From an uncultured Pseudomonadota bacterium (GTDB lineage: Bacteria > Pseudomonadota > Gammaproteobacteria > Burkholderiales > Usitatibacteraceae): DNA of 6,188 nucleotides. Location: the NCBI GenBank assembly GCA_946885905.1, contig CAMPHL010000168.1:1-6188 (forward strand), written 5' to 3'. Below are positions 1 through 6,188 of this stretch, in pieces (the first letter of the stretch is position 1; each line of letters begins with the position of its first letter). The notes under the pieces are model-generated. The model searched no databases. It saw nothing but the letters and a program-made list of their open reading frames with translations, and had not been told where the DNA came from. The position numbers and the translations under genes are program-made.

Positions 1-543
1 GATCCGCACGTCGCCCATGCCCACGCCGACGCATGCCTTCACGAATTCGCGATTGCGCAGCGCCATGAACTCGCCGCGCACGAGCCGCGCCATCGGCGCC
101 CACGTGACGACGGCGATCGCCGTGACCACGCTGCCGACGGAGGGCGCCAGCACGGCGACCAGGAGGATCGCGAAGATGAAGAACGGGATGGTCTGGAACG
201 TTTCGGTGAACCGCATGAGCGCCTCGTCGAGCCAGCCCCCGTAGTAGCCGGCCAGCGCACCGATGAACGCCCCGAGGAGGATCGCGAGCGCCGTGGCGCT
301 CAGCGCGATCAGGAGGGAGGTGCGCGCCCCGTACACGATGCCGGCCATGACGCTGCGGCCCAGCATGTCGGTGCCCAGCAGGTAGTCGCCCGAAGGCGAC
401 ATGAACGGCTTCGCCACCATCGAGAACGGCCCCTGCGGAAACTGGCTCGGCCCGAAGAGCGCCACGGCCGTCACCACGACCAGGATGCAGAGCCCGATCG
501 CGGTGGAGCGCCTGCGCAGGAATCGCCGCCAGAAATCCTTCAT
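1..543 (-). CDS. DppC/OppC-like ABC transporter permease, 3' end cut off by the window
   Basis: Inner-membrane permease subunit of a peptide/nickel-type ABC importer; it pairs with the DppB-like protein encoded just upstream. The first 181 residues are visible and the frame runs open through base 1, so the C-terminal third is outside the window. The start is the ATG at 543-541, 17 nt after the stop of the preceding permease, with only a weak G-rich stretch as ribosome binding site. It begins with a short basic cytoplasmic tail (KDFWRRFLRRR) and a membrane segment at about 14-30. The class signature LLGTDMLGRS (55-64) and YGARTSLL follow, then hydrophobic spans at about 76-100 and 120-148. GYYGGWLDEALMR (99-111) and TIPFF are typical of DppC. 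The start of the EAA loop that contacts the ATPase is seen at about 166-181 (EFVKACVGVG). The usual LGRD motif reads LGRS here, a minor variation. The family is clear; the transported solute is not. Confidence 0.93.
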   Translation of the reverse strand, partial: MKDFWRRFLRRRSTAIGLCILVVVTAVALFGPSQFPQGPFSMVAKPFMSPSGDYLLGTDMLGRSVMAGIVYGARTSLLIALSATALAILLGAFIGALAGYYGGWLDEALMRFTETFQTIPFFIFAILLVAVLAPSVGSVVTAIAVVTWAPMARLVRGEFMALRNREFVKACVGVGMGDVRI

Positions 544-560
544 GTCGCGGCTCGGCCCCC

Positions 561-1625
561 CTATCGCATCTCGATGCGCGGATCCAGGACCCCGTACAGC
601 AGGTCCACGATCAGGTTCACGGCGACCACCAGGCAGGCGGATATGAAGAAGATCCCGAGCAGCAGGTTGATGTCGCGCGCGAACAGCGCCTGGTAGGCGA
701 GCAGCCCCATGCCCGGCCACCCGAAGACCGTCTCGACCACGACGGATCCTCCCAGGAGCGCCCCGATCTGCACGCCCGCCATCGTCACGATGGGGAGCAC
801 GGCGTTGCGAAGGATGTGGCGGAAGGTGATGCGGCCCTCCGCCAGGCCTTTCGCGCGCGCGGTGGTCACGTAGTCCATCCCCGCCTGCTCGAGCATCGTC
901 GCGCGCATGAGGCGCGTGTAGAGGGCCATGTAGAAGAGCGACAGCGTGATCGCGGGCAGCACCAGGTGGTGCGCGATGTCCACGGCGAGGTCCCAGCCCT
1001 CGTTGAACGCGGCGATCGTCTCCATGCCGCTCGTGGGAAACCAGCCGAGCCTGAGCGAGAAGACGCTGATGAGCATGAGGCCGACCCAGAAGAGCGGCGT
1101 CGCATACGAGAGCAGCGATACGACCGATATCGCCTGGTCACGGAAGGTGTTCGGACGGGCCGCGGCCGCGATGCCGAGCAGCATCCCGACGCCCACCGAG
1201 AAGAGGATCGTCGTTCCCATGAGAAGCAGCGTCGGTCCCAGCCGCTGCCAGACGAGATCGCGCACCGGCATGCCGTTGCGGTGCGAGAAGCCGAGGTTGA
1301 GCGTGGCGAGGTTCTTCAGGTAGAGGCCGAGCTGGACCGGCATCGGCTGGTCGAGCCCGAATTGCCGGCGAAGCTCGGCCATGTACTCCGGCGTCGCGCC
1401 CCCCGCCTCGCCCGCGAGCACGTCCGCGGCGTCGCCGGGGGCGAGCTGCACGAGGGAGAACTTGAGCACGGCGATGATGAGTAGCGTCGGGATCGCCTGC
1501 AGCAGGCGCCGCCCGATGTACGTGAGCCAACCGACATGCGCCTGCCTCGCTGCGGCCGGCAGGGGGCCGCGCGGCTCCCCGGCGGGGGCCACGCGGGGCT
1601 TCCCGTCGCTCAGGCCTTCTTCCAC
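561..1625 (-). CDS. DppB/OppB-like ABC transporter permease
   Basis: Integral inner-membrane subunit of a peptide/nickel/opine-class ABC importer. With a start at 1625 it is 354 residues, slightly longer than E. coli DppB (339). The conserved core starts at YIGRRLLQAIPTLL (36-49). Then come the APGD motif (62-65) and membrane spans at about 43-61, 131-156, 165-190, 218-236, 276-298 and 318-344. The EAA loop lies at about 251-279 (TTARAKGL ... HILRNAVLP), FGWPGMGLLAYQA at 301-313, and the end is DPRIEMR; all are family hallmarks. The start is uncertain. The GTG at 1625 overlaps the binding-protein stop by 16 nt and gives a 35-residue Ala/Pro/Gly-rich tail before the core. An in-frame GTG at 1592 would give 343 residues and a 17-nt gap. 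Neither has a strong ribosome binding site and there is no ATG near the core. It is followed closely by the DppC-like gene. Confidence 0.95.
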   Translation of the reverse strand: MEEGLSDGKPRVAPAGEPRGPLPAAARQAHVGWLTYIGRRLLQAIPTLLIIAVLKFSLVQLAPGDAADVLAGEAGGATPEYMAELRRQFGLDQPMPVQLGLYLKNLATLNLGFSHRNGMPVRDLVWQRLGPTLLLMGTTILFSVGVGMLLGIAAAARPNTFRDQAISVVSLLSYATPLFWVGLMLISVFSLRLGWFPTSGMETIAAFNEGWDLAVDIAHHLVLPAITLSLFYMALYTRLMRATMLEQAGMDYVTTARAKGLAEGRITFRHILRNAVLPIVTMAGVQIGALLGGSVVVETVFGWPGMGLLAYQALFARDINLLLGIFFISACLVVAVNLIVDLLYGVLDPRIEMR

Positions 1626-3295
1626 GCCCCGTCGAACGAGGTGTTCACTCCCAGCGGGCTCACCACGAGCCCGTCAAAGCCGTTGTTGTAGACGGTGGTG
1701 AATTGCATCTCGGCAATCCACACGATGGGGCACGCTTCCACGACGAGCTTCTGGAACTCGTGGTAGAGCGCTGCGCGCTTCTTCGCGTCCCCCTCGATGG
1801 CCGCGGCCTCGATCAGCTGGTCGCACTTTTCGTTGGTCCAGCGCGTGCCGTTGACCCATGGCACGCCCGGCCTGATCGACTTCGACCAGTATTGGCGCTG
1901 CACACCGATCACCGGGTCGCCGAAGGTCTTGAGCCAGTCGGAGCTGAGGTCGTAGTCGTAATTGGTATAGACGCGGCGCAGCCAGGTGGCCACGTCCTCG
2001 TAGCGCAGCGTGACCTTTATGCCGAGCTGCATGAGCACCTGCTGCACGTACTCGCCGAAGCGCCGCCATTCCTCGCCGTACGGCGTGATGTCGTGGGTGA
2101 TCTCGAAGCGGATGCCGCCGTCCTTCTTCGGATAGCCCGCCTCGTCGAGCAGCTTGTTGGCGATCTCCATGCGATTCGGGACGTCGTATTTCTTGACGTC
2201 GGCGGTGTAGATGCCGGTCGGCGCGAGCGCCGAGCTGATCGGGCCCGTGGCGACCTTGCCGTACCCGAACCAGATGTTCTCGATCACGAACTTGCGATCG
2301 ATGGCGTGGGCGACGGCCTGCCGCACCTTCTGGTTGTCGAAGGGCTTGCGCGTCGTGTTGAACTCGAGCTCGAGGATGGGCGCGTCCATCTCGTAGCCGC
2401 GGGTGGTCACCGTGACCGCCTTCGATTCCTTGGTGAGCCGGCGCGAGTCGATGTTGGGCACCGCGCCGTACGCCGCATACGTCACCTCGCCCTTCTCCAC
2501 GGCCGCGGTGCGCGTCTGCGCCTCGCCGATGAATCGCGCGACGACGCGGTCGAGGTGGGGCTTTCCCTTGCGCCAGTAGTCCGGGTTGCGGTCGAGGCGG
2601 ATGAACTGCCCACGCTGCCATTCGACGAACCTGAAGGGACCGGTCCCGACCGGCTTGTTCGCCTGCGGGTTGTTCTTGATGTCGGTGCCGTCGAAGAGGT
2701 GCTTGGGCAGCATCGGCGACTCGTAGGCCGAAAGCGCCTTCAGCATGTAGGGCGCCGGGTTCTTCAGGTGGAAGACCGCGGTGAGGGGATCGGGCGTGTC
2801 GATCTTCTCCACTTCCTGGAAATTCGTCGGACCGCGCGGATGGATCTTCTTGAGGACCTCCATGACCGTGTACTGCACGTCCGCGCTCGTGAACGGCTTG
2901 CCGTCGTGGAACTTCACGCCCGGCTGCAGCTTGAAGGTCACGGCCTTGCCGTCGGGGGCGACGGTCCACGACTTGGCGAGGCCGGGAAGCGCATTCATCT
3001 TGAAGTCGTACTCGAGGAGGCCGTCGTAGACCTTCGGCGCCACCTGCCCGATGGGACCCGAGGTATTCGCGTAGGAGGCCAGCGTCGGCGGCTCGGGCTG
3101 GACCACCATCACCAGCGTGCCCCCCTTCTTGGGCCCGGACTGGGCTGCAGCCGTGCCCAGATGCCCGGCGCTTGCCGCTACGCCCAGCGCCGCACCGGCC
3201 TTGATGAAATGACGTCGATCCACGCCTTCACTCGACGGCTGCTGCCCCGTCGTTTCGTTGCCATCGGCATCCAGCCTGCGGTCGTCACGAGCCAT
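1610..3295 (-). CDS. Tat-exported family 5 solute-binding protein of a peptide/nickel-type ABC importer
   Basis: Periplasmic ligand-binding component for the two permeases encoded downstream; 561 residues, normal for SBP_bac_5. The ATG at 3295 is chosen because GGAGGAGG lies 5 nt upstream. A longer open frame to 3514 is rejected because it covers the CobW gene in another frame and has no family similarity. A hydrophilic N-terminal region of about 26 residues precedes a twin-arginine signal DRRHFIK (26-32), a hydrophobic stretch (33-47) and a likely cleavage site after TAAA, near residue 51. No lipobox cysteine is seen, so it should be soluble in the periplasm. The family signature spans about 104-141 (LAKSW, DGK, TFKL, VKFHDGKPFTSADV). 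GTGPFRFVEW and RNPDYWRKGKP (217-246) are also typical. The ligand cannot be read from sequence: dipeptide, oligopeptide, opine, glutathione and nickel-chelate binders share this fold. Its start overlaps the GTPase stop by 11 nt. Confidence 0.96.
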   Translation of the reverse strand: MARDDRRLDADGNETTGQQPSSEGVDRRHFIKAGAALGVAASAGHLGTAAAQSGPKKGGTLVMVVQPEPPTLASYANTSGPIGQVAPKVYDGLLEYDFKMNALPGLAKSWTVAPDGKAVTFKLQPGVKFHDGKPFTSADVQYTVMEVLKKIHPRGPTNFQEVEKIDTPDPLTAVFHLKNPAPYMLKALSAYESPMLPKHLFDGTDIKNNPQANKPVGTGPFRFVEWQRGQFIRLDRNPDYWRKGKPHLDRVVARFIGEAQTRTAAVEKGEVTYAAYGAVPNIDSRRLTKESKAVTVTTRGYEMDAPILELEFNTTRKPFDNQKVRQAVAHAIDRKFVIENIWFGYGKVATGPISSALAPTGIYTADVKKYDVPNRMEIANKLLDEAGYPKKDGGIRFEITHDITPYGEEWRRFGEYVQQVLMQLGIKVTLRYEDVATWLRRVYTNYDYDLSSDWLKTFGDPVIGVQRQYWSKSIRPGVPWVNGTRWTNEKCDQLIEAAAIEGDAKKRAALYHEFQKLVVEACPIVWIAEMQFTTVYNNGFDGLVVSPLGVNTSFDGAWKKA

Positions 3296-4283
3296 GTTCG
3301 CCTCCTCCGGGAAAACAAGGTGATCTGGGCGTAGCCAGCGTACCGTCGCTGGGGGTGGGGCGCAAGCAGGCGAGCGACAGCTCGCGGCGAAGCGCCTCGC
3401 ACGGGAGGCTGCCGCGCAAGCCGATCGCGACGAGCTGTGCGGCGCGCCCCGGCAGCGGCCCCTCGATCGGGCGCAGGCTGCCATGGCGCCCGGAAAATTG
3501 CAGGACCGCGGCATCTGCCTCGTCCGTCGCCAGGATGCCTTTGGCGCGAAGCACTCCCGCCGGCATGCGAGCCAGGAGGGCCCTCAGGCGCGAGGCGCTG
3601 AACGTGCCCTCGCACGGCAGCACCGCGGCTTCGAAGCGGGTCGAGTGCTCCATCGGCGATGCGTTGCAGGCGTGGACCGGGGCGGCGGCGAGGCCCGTGA
3701 GCGCCTCGAACGGCACGCCGGCGTGCGCCGCCTCGAGAATCGGCGTTCCTGGCGCAATCTCCGCGATCCATTCGCGCAGCGTGCGCAGCGCGGCGTCGGA
3801 GACCAGGTCACGCTTGTTGATCACGAGCACGTCCGCCGCAGCGAGCTGTCCCAGCAGGGTGTCGCGAAGAAGCGGATCGGCGGCATGCTCGCGGAATGCC
3901 GCCGCGTCGACCAGCACGATCACGCCATCCAGCTCGAGCCCCGGGTCCACGAGCCCGACCTGCGCGATGCGCCACGGATCGGACACGCCGCTCGCCTCGA
4001 TGACGATCCACTCCGGCGCGGGCGTCCCCGACATGACCCGGATCAAGGCCTCGGTGAGATCGCCTCCGATCGAGCAGCACACGCATCCATTGGTCAGCGC
4101 GATGGTCTCGCCCCGATGCGCGGCGATGAGCGCGGCATCGATGTTGACGGAGCCGAAGTCGTTCACGAGCACGGCGGCACGAACGCCGGTGACGCCACCC
4201 AGGATGCGATTGACGACCGTGGTCTTGCCGGCGCCGAGGAATCCTCCCACCACCGTGAGCGGGATGCGGCAGGCCTCAGCCAT
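3285..4283 (-). CDS. CobW/COG0523-type G3E GTPase, putative metallochaperone
   Basis: Cytoplasmic GTPase of the G3E family (CobW, YeiR, YjiA, ZNG1, with UreG and HypB as relatives), whose members bind transition metals and help load or insert them into target proteins. It is 332 residues from the ATG at 4283. The start is chosen because the P-loop domain begins right after it, and it overlaps the amidohydrolase stop by 8 nt (ATGGCTGA). Visible motifs: Walker A GFLGAGKT (14-21); NDFGSVNID (41-49); the metal-binding CxCC, NGCVCC (65-70, Cys67, Cys69, Cys70); the G3E glutamate in IEASGVSDP (95-103); and NKRD (156-159) for guanine recognition. A CobW C-terminal domain fits about 216-305. There is no His-rich linker as in some zinc members, only scattered H204, C206 and H213. 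The last 25 or so residues look unconserved and overlap the next gene's ribosome binding site. Function as a metallochaperone for the neighbouring amidohydrolase is inference; a true cobalamin role is unlikely because no cob genes are nearby. Confidence 0.95.
   Translation of the reverse strand: MAEACRIPLTVVGGFLGAGKTTVVNRILGGVTGVRAAVLVNDFGSVNIDAALIAAHRGETIALTNGCVCCSIGGDLTEALIRVMSGTPAPEWIVIEASGVSDPWRIAQVGLVDPGLELDGVIVLVDAAAFREHAADPLLRDTLLGQLAAADVLVINKRDLVSDAALRTLREWIAEIAPGTPILEAAHAGVPFEALTGLAAAPVHACNASPMEHSTRFEAAVLPCEGTFSASRLRALLARMPAGVLRAKGILATDEADAAVLQFSGRHGSLRPIEGPLPGRAAQLVAIGLRGSLPCEALRRELSLACLRPTPSDGTLATPRSPCFPGGGEHGS
3301..3308 (-). promoter_or_regulatory. Strong Shine-Dalgarno of the solute-binding protein gene
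   Basis: On the minus strand this reads GGAGGAGG, 5 nt before the ATG at 3295. It is the best ribosome binding site in the window and fixes the binding-protein start. It lies wholly inside the end of the upstream GTPase gene, where the same bases help encode the GTPase tail PGGGEHGS. A strong site here fits the usual need for more binding protein than permease or enzyme from one operon transcript (inference). Confidence 0.85.
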
Positions 4284-5916
4284 GGGCCGCTTCGAACACC
4301 TTGCCGCCGAGCACCGTGGCCAGCACGCCGACATCCTTCAGCCGCTCGGGCGGAACCGCCGCCGGATCCGCGTCGAGCACGCAGAAGTCCGCGCGCTTCC
4401 CAACCTCGATCGAGCCGATCTCGTGATCCATCTTCAATGTGTACGCCGCGCCCAGCGTGATAGCCGAGAGCGCCTGTCCGACCGGGATGCGCTCGGCCTC
4501 ACCCAGGACCCGGCCGGATGAAGTGCGCCGATTGGCCGCGCACCATGCCGTGAAAAGCGGGCCGATGGGCGTGATGGGAGCATCGGAATGGATCGCGAGG
4601 GGAACGCCGCAGCGAAGCGCCGTGCCGCACGCATCCATCCGATTCGCGCGATCCGGACCCATCGTCCGCGTGTAGTGCGCGTCGCCCCAGTAGTAGATGT
4701 GGTTCGCGAAGAGATTCACGCAGGCACCCAACCTGGCCATCCGCCTGAATTGGGCGGCATCGGCCATCTGGGCGTGCTGCAGCGTGTGGCGATGGTCGGG
4801 CCGCGGATGCTTCGTGAGGGCCGCCTCGAGCGCATCGAGAACGGCCTCGGTGGCTTCATCACCGTTGGTGTGAACATGGATGTGCGCGCCGGCCATGTGA
4901 AGCCGTTCCACGATCCCGGGCAACTCGCTCGGGGGCACGACCCAGATGCCGTTCGGGCGGCCGTTGTAGTAGCCCGGCCACCGAAGGCGCGCGCTGAAGC
5001 CCTGGATCGAGCCGTCCACGATCAGCTTCACGATGCTGAAGCGCAGCTTGGCGTTGTTGAGCCGCTGCAACTCTTCCAGTCCTCGCAAGCCCCGCTCGAT
5101 TTCGGTCGGCGCGTCGAGGCTGCGGTAGGCGGTGACGATCCGCACGGGGAAGTCCTCGTGAGCCGTGACGAGGGCGAGCCGCGACGCGCCCTCAGCGGTC
5201 CACGCGTTCGCCATGTCGGTTGCCGTGGTGACCCCGGCGAGCTGCGCCACCCGGGCGAAGCGCCACAATCCTTCCTCGCTCTCCTGCGCCACCTTGAAGG
5301 CGTTTCCGATGGCGCGCATGACGGGAAACATCGCCGCGAACTCCTGCAGCTCGCCGGACGGCTCGCCATCGGGGGAGCGCGCTATGCCTTCGATCTGCGC
5401 GTGGCGGGCGATTCCCGCCTTGCGCAGCATCGGCGTGTTCACGTTCAGCAGGTGGATGCTCGCGTGCAGGATCGCGATGGGACGGGTGGCCGAGACGCGG
5501 TCCAGCTCCCGCGTCGTCATGCGCTGCTCGCCGAAGAAGATCGGATCGAAGCCCCAGGCGAGCAGCGGCTCGGACGGATCCTCGATGCTTCGCTCGAACT
5601 CGGAAAGCCGCGCGATCACCGCATCGAAACTCGTGAGGCCCTTCCACAAGCGGCCGTCGGGACCGCGGCGGTCGTGGTAGCCCGCGTACGCGTACTTCCA
5701 GAACGCGCCCTCCATCAAGTGCGAGTGGCCTTCGACCAGCCCGGGCATCAGCACTTTCCCCGCGAAGCGCGCGTCGACGACATGCGGGCCCCAGCCGCCC
5801 ATCTCCGCCTCGCTTCCCACGGCGAGAATGCGCCCGTCGCGCACCGCCACGCAGCTCGCCTGCGGCTGCATGGGATTCATCGTGAGGATCTTCGCGGGGA
5901 AGACGGTGATCTGCAT
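4276..5916 (-). CDS. YtcJ-type metal-dependent amidohydrolase (Amidohydro_3 family)
   Basis: Cytoplasmic hydrolase of the amidohydrolase superfamily, 546 residues, the usual length for the YtcJ / N-substituted formamide deformylase group, which hydrolyses amide-type C-N bonds. No signal peptide is seen. The N-terminal beta-sandwich part ends in VLMPGLVEGHSHLME, giving the HxH metal pair His64 and His66. Likely further ligands by family position are Lys297 (IVKLIVDGS, the probable carbamylated lysine), His349 (HVHTNGDEA), His381 (LQHAQ) and Asp445 (AIHSDAPI). All expected positions are filled, so the enzyme looks intact. The C-terminal region has the typical ALSAITLGAAYTLKMD and GSIEVGKRADFCVLDADP. 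The ATG at 5916 has only a weak GGGG site about 5 nt upstream, but the sequence starts normally for the family (ITVFPAKILTMNP). It is the first gene of the operon. Substrate range in this family is broad and often unknown, so I give no specific substrate. Confidence 0.94.
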   Translation of the reverse strand: MQITVFPAKILTMNPMQPQASCVAVRDGRILAVGSEAEMGGWGPHVVDARFAGKVLMPGLVEGHSHLMEGAFWKYAYAGYHDRRGPDGRLWKGLTSFDAVIARLSEFERSIEDPSEPLLAWGFDPIFFGEQRMTTRELDRVSATRPIAILHASIHLLNVNTPMLRKAGIARHAQIEGIARSPDGEPSGELQEFAAMFPVMRAIGNAFKVAQESEEGLWRFARVAQLAGVTTATDMANAWTAEGASRLALVTAHEDFPVRIVTAYRSLDAPTEIERGLRGLEELQRLNNAKLRFSIVKLIVDGSIQGFSARLRWPGYYNGRPNGIWVVPPSELPGIVERLHMAGAHIHVHTNGDEATEAVLDALEAALTKHPRPDHRHTLQHAQMADAAQFRRMARLGACVNLFANHIYYWGDAHYTRTMGPDRANRMDACGTALRCGVPLAIHSDAPITPIGPLFTAWCAANRRTSSGRVLGEAERIPVGQALSAITLGAAYTLKMDHEIGSIEVGKRADFCVLDADPAAVPPERLKDVGVLATVLGGKVFEAAHG

Positions 5917-5982
5917 GCAAGCCCCGGATGCGGTGGAGAATCTAGGATGCCACGAACCCGCAGCGCGACCTCGTTGCCTGAA
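5917..5982 (-). promoter_or_regulatory. Intergenic stretch expected to hold the operon promoter
   Basis: This 66-nt gap lies between the putative terminator of the small upstream gene and the amidohydrolase start, and is the only non-coding DNA before the five-gene operon. A promoter is therefore expected here or just upstream. The minus strand has TAGATT at 5944-5939, matching four of six bases of a -10 box, but no convincing -35 element sits 16-18 nt before it. I see no clear operator palindrome, riboswitch or metal-regulator box. The call rests on position rather than on motifs. Confidence 0.3.
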
Positions 5983-6011
5983 ACAGGAAGGGCGCCTCGC
6001 GGCGCCCCTGT
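5983..6011 (-). terminator. Putative rho-independent terminator after the small upstream gene
   Basis: An inverted repeat with a perfect 7-bp stem, GGGCGCC against GGCGCCC, closes a 4-nt loop (5990-6007). Outer bases (ACAGG at 5983-5987 with CCTGT at 6007-6011) can add 5 bp across a small bulge. Read on the minus strand it is followed by a modest T-rich run, CTTCCTGTTT, partly within the outer stem; on the plus strand nothing T-rich follows. It begins about 15 nt after the TAG of the 52-residue gene. The weak T tract makes it imperfect, so it could instead be an mRNA-stabilising hairpin. Confidence 0.55.
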
Positions 6012-6026
6012 GTCACGGCATGACGC

Positions 6027-6185
6027 CTACGGCTTCTTCGGCGTCTTGCATTCGGCTTCCTTCTGCAGCGGCTTCCAGACGGTCTCGTAACCGACGAATC
6101 CCTTTTCGCTCGGCGCCTTCTGGCGCGTTGTATAGAAACGCGTGTGGCCGTCAGGAACCTGGGTGGCGGTTTCTTGCTCGCTCAT
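6027..6185 (-). CDS. Small hydrophilic protein of unknown function (52 residues)
   Basis: An open frame from the ATG at 6185-6183 to the TAG at 6029-6027 encodes a 52-residue protein that I do not recognise. It starts MSEQETATQVPDGHTRFYTT, is highly charged and lysine-rich toward the end (QKEAECKTPKKP), and has one cysteine (residue 46), no signal peptide and no membrane segment. The central GFVGYETVWKPLQ (29-41) looks like a structured, possibly conserved segment. Support comes from the plausible protein composition and from a terminator-like hairpin placed right after its stop. The frame is still open for the single codon before the ATG and the ribosome binding site would lie beyond the right edge, so the true start could be further upstream and the gene longer. 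It is probably a separate transcription unit from the amidohydrolase operon. Confidence 0.6.
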   Translation of the reverse strand: MSEQETATQVPDGHTRFYTTRQKAPSEKGFVGYETVWKPLQKEAECKTPKKP

Positions 6186-6188
6186 ACG

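Noticed and set aside
816..1484. Plus-strand open frame of 222 residues within the DppB-like gene
   Set aside because: It is an Arg/Glu/His-rich shadow frame antisense to conserved permease sequence.
1703..3334. Long plus-strand open frame (543 residues) opposite the binding-protein gene
   Set aside because: It is the antisense shadow of a well-supported family 5 binding protein. Its translation is rich in Arg, Val, Leu, Asp and His with no recognisable motif, as expected from high-GC codon bias.
3296..3514. 73-residue upstream extension of the binding protein
   Set aside because: The added residues are out of frame with, but inside, the CobW-type GTPase gene. They would bury the Tat signal and ignore the strong GGAGGAGG site before the ATG at 3295.
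4284..4334. 17-residue upstream extension of the GTPase
   Set aside because: The extension overlaps the conserved end of the amidohydrolase, and the P-loop domain starts normally at the ATG at 4283.
5939..5944. TAGATT on the minus strand as a -10 promoter box
   Set aside because: Only four of six consensus bases match and no -35 box is found at the right spacing, so I do not call it as a specific promoter.
4588..6090. Long plus-strand open frame (500 residues) opposite the amidohydrolase
   Set aside because: It lies antisense to an intact amidohydrolase with all metal ligands, crosses the terminator-like hairpin, and shows no domain features.
1..6188. CRISPR arrays, insertion sequences, tRNA or rRNA genes, long repeats
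   Set aside because: I looked along both strands and saw no repeat-spacer pattern, transposase, terminal inverted repeats or RNA gene signature. Nearly all of the window is coding.

Overview
The window is GC-rich. Every gene I can support lies on the minus strand, so transcription runs from high to low coordinates. Codon use, near-absent intergenic space, a Tat-type substrate-binding protein and a G3E-family GTPase all fit a high-GC proteobacterium. A betaproteobacterial relative is my best guess, but no taxonomic marker gene is present to prove it.

In transcription order: (1) a 52-residue protein of unknown function (6185-6027), followed by a GC-rich hairpin (5983-6011) that probably terminates it; (2) a short intergenic stretch that should carry the promoter for the rest; (3) a YtcJ-type metal-dependent amidohydrolase (5916-4276); (4) a COG0523/CobW-type G3E GTPase (4283-3285); (5) a Tat-exported family 5 solute-binding protein of the peptide/nickel/opine class (3295-1610); (6) a DppB-like permease (1625-561); (7) a DppC-like permease (543 to beyond the left edge). 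Genes 3-6 overlap end to end by 8, 11 and about 16 nt, and gene 7 follows after 17 nt, so 3-7 read as one operon with likely translational coupling. The two ABC ATPase genes expected for this transporter class are not here. They may lie beyond base 1 or elsewhere.

The simplest reading is an uptake-and-hydrolysis operon. The binding protein and permeases import a peptide, amide or metal-chelate-like solute, and the cytoplasmic amidohydrolase cleaves it or a product of it. The GTPase is the unusual member. G3E proteins act as metallochaperones or insertases, and here the gene sits between a metal-dependent hydrolase and a transporter whose family includes nickel importers. It may metallate the hydrolase, or the transporter may feed metal to both. 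This pairing is the main point of interest; each protein alone belongs to a well-known family. I saw no RNA genes, mobile elements, CRISPR arrays or sizeable repeats.
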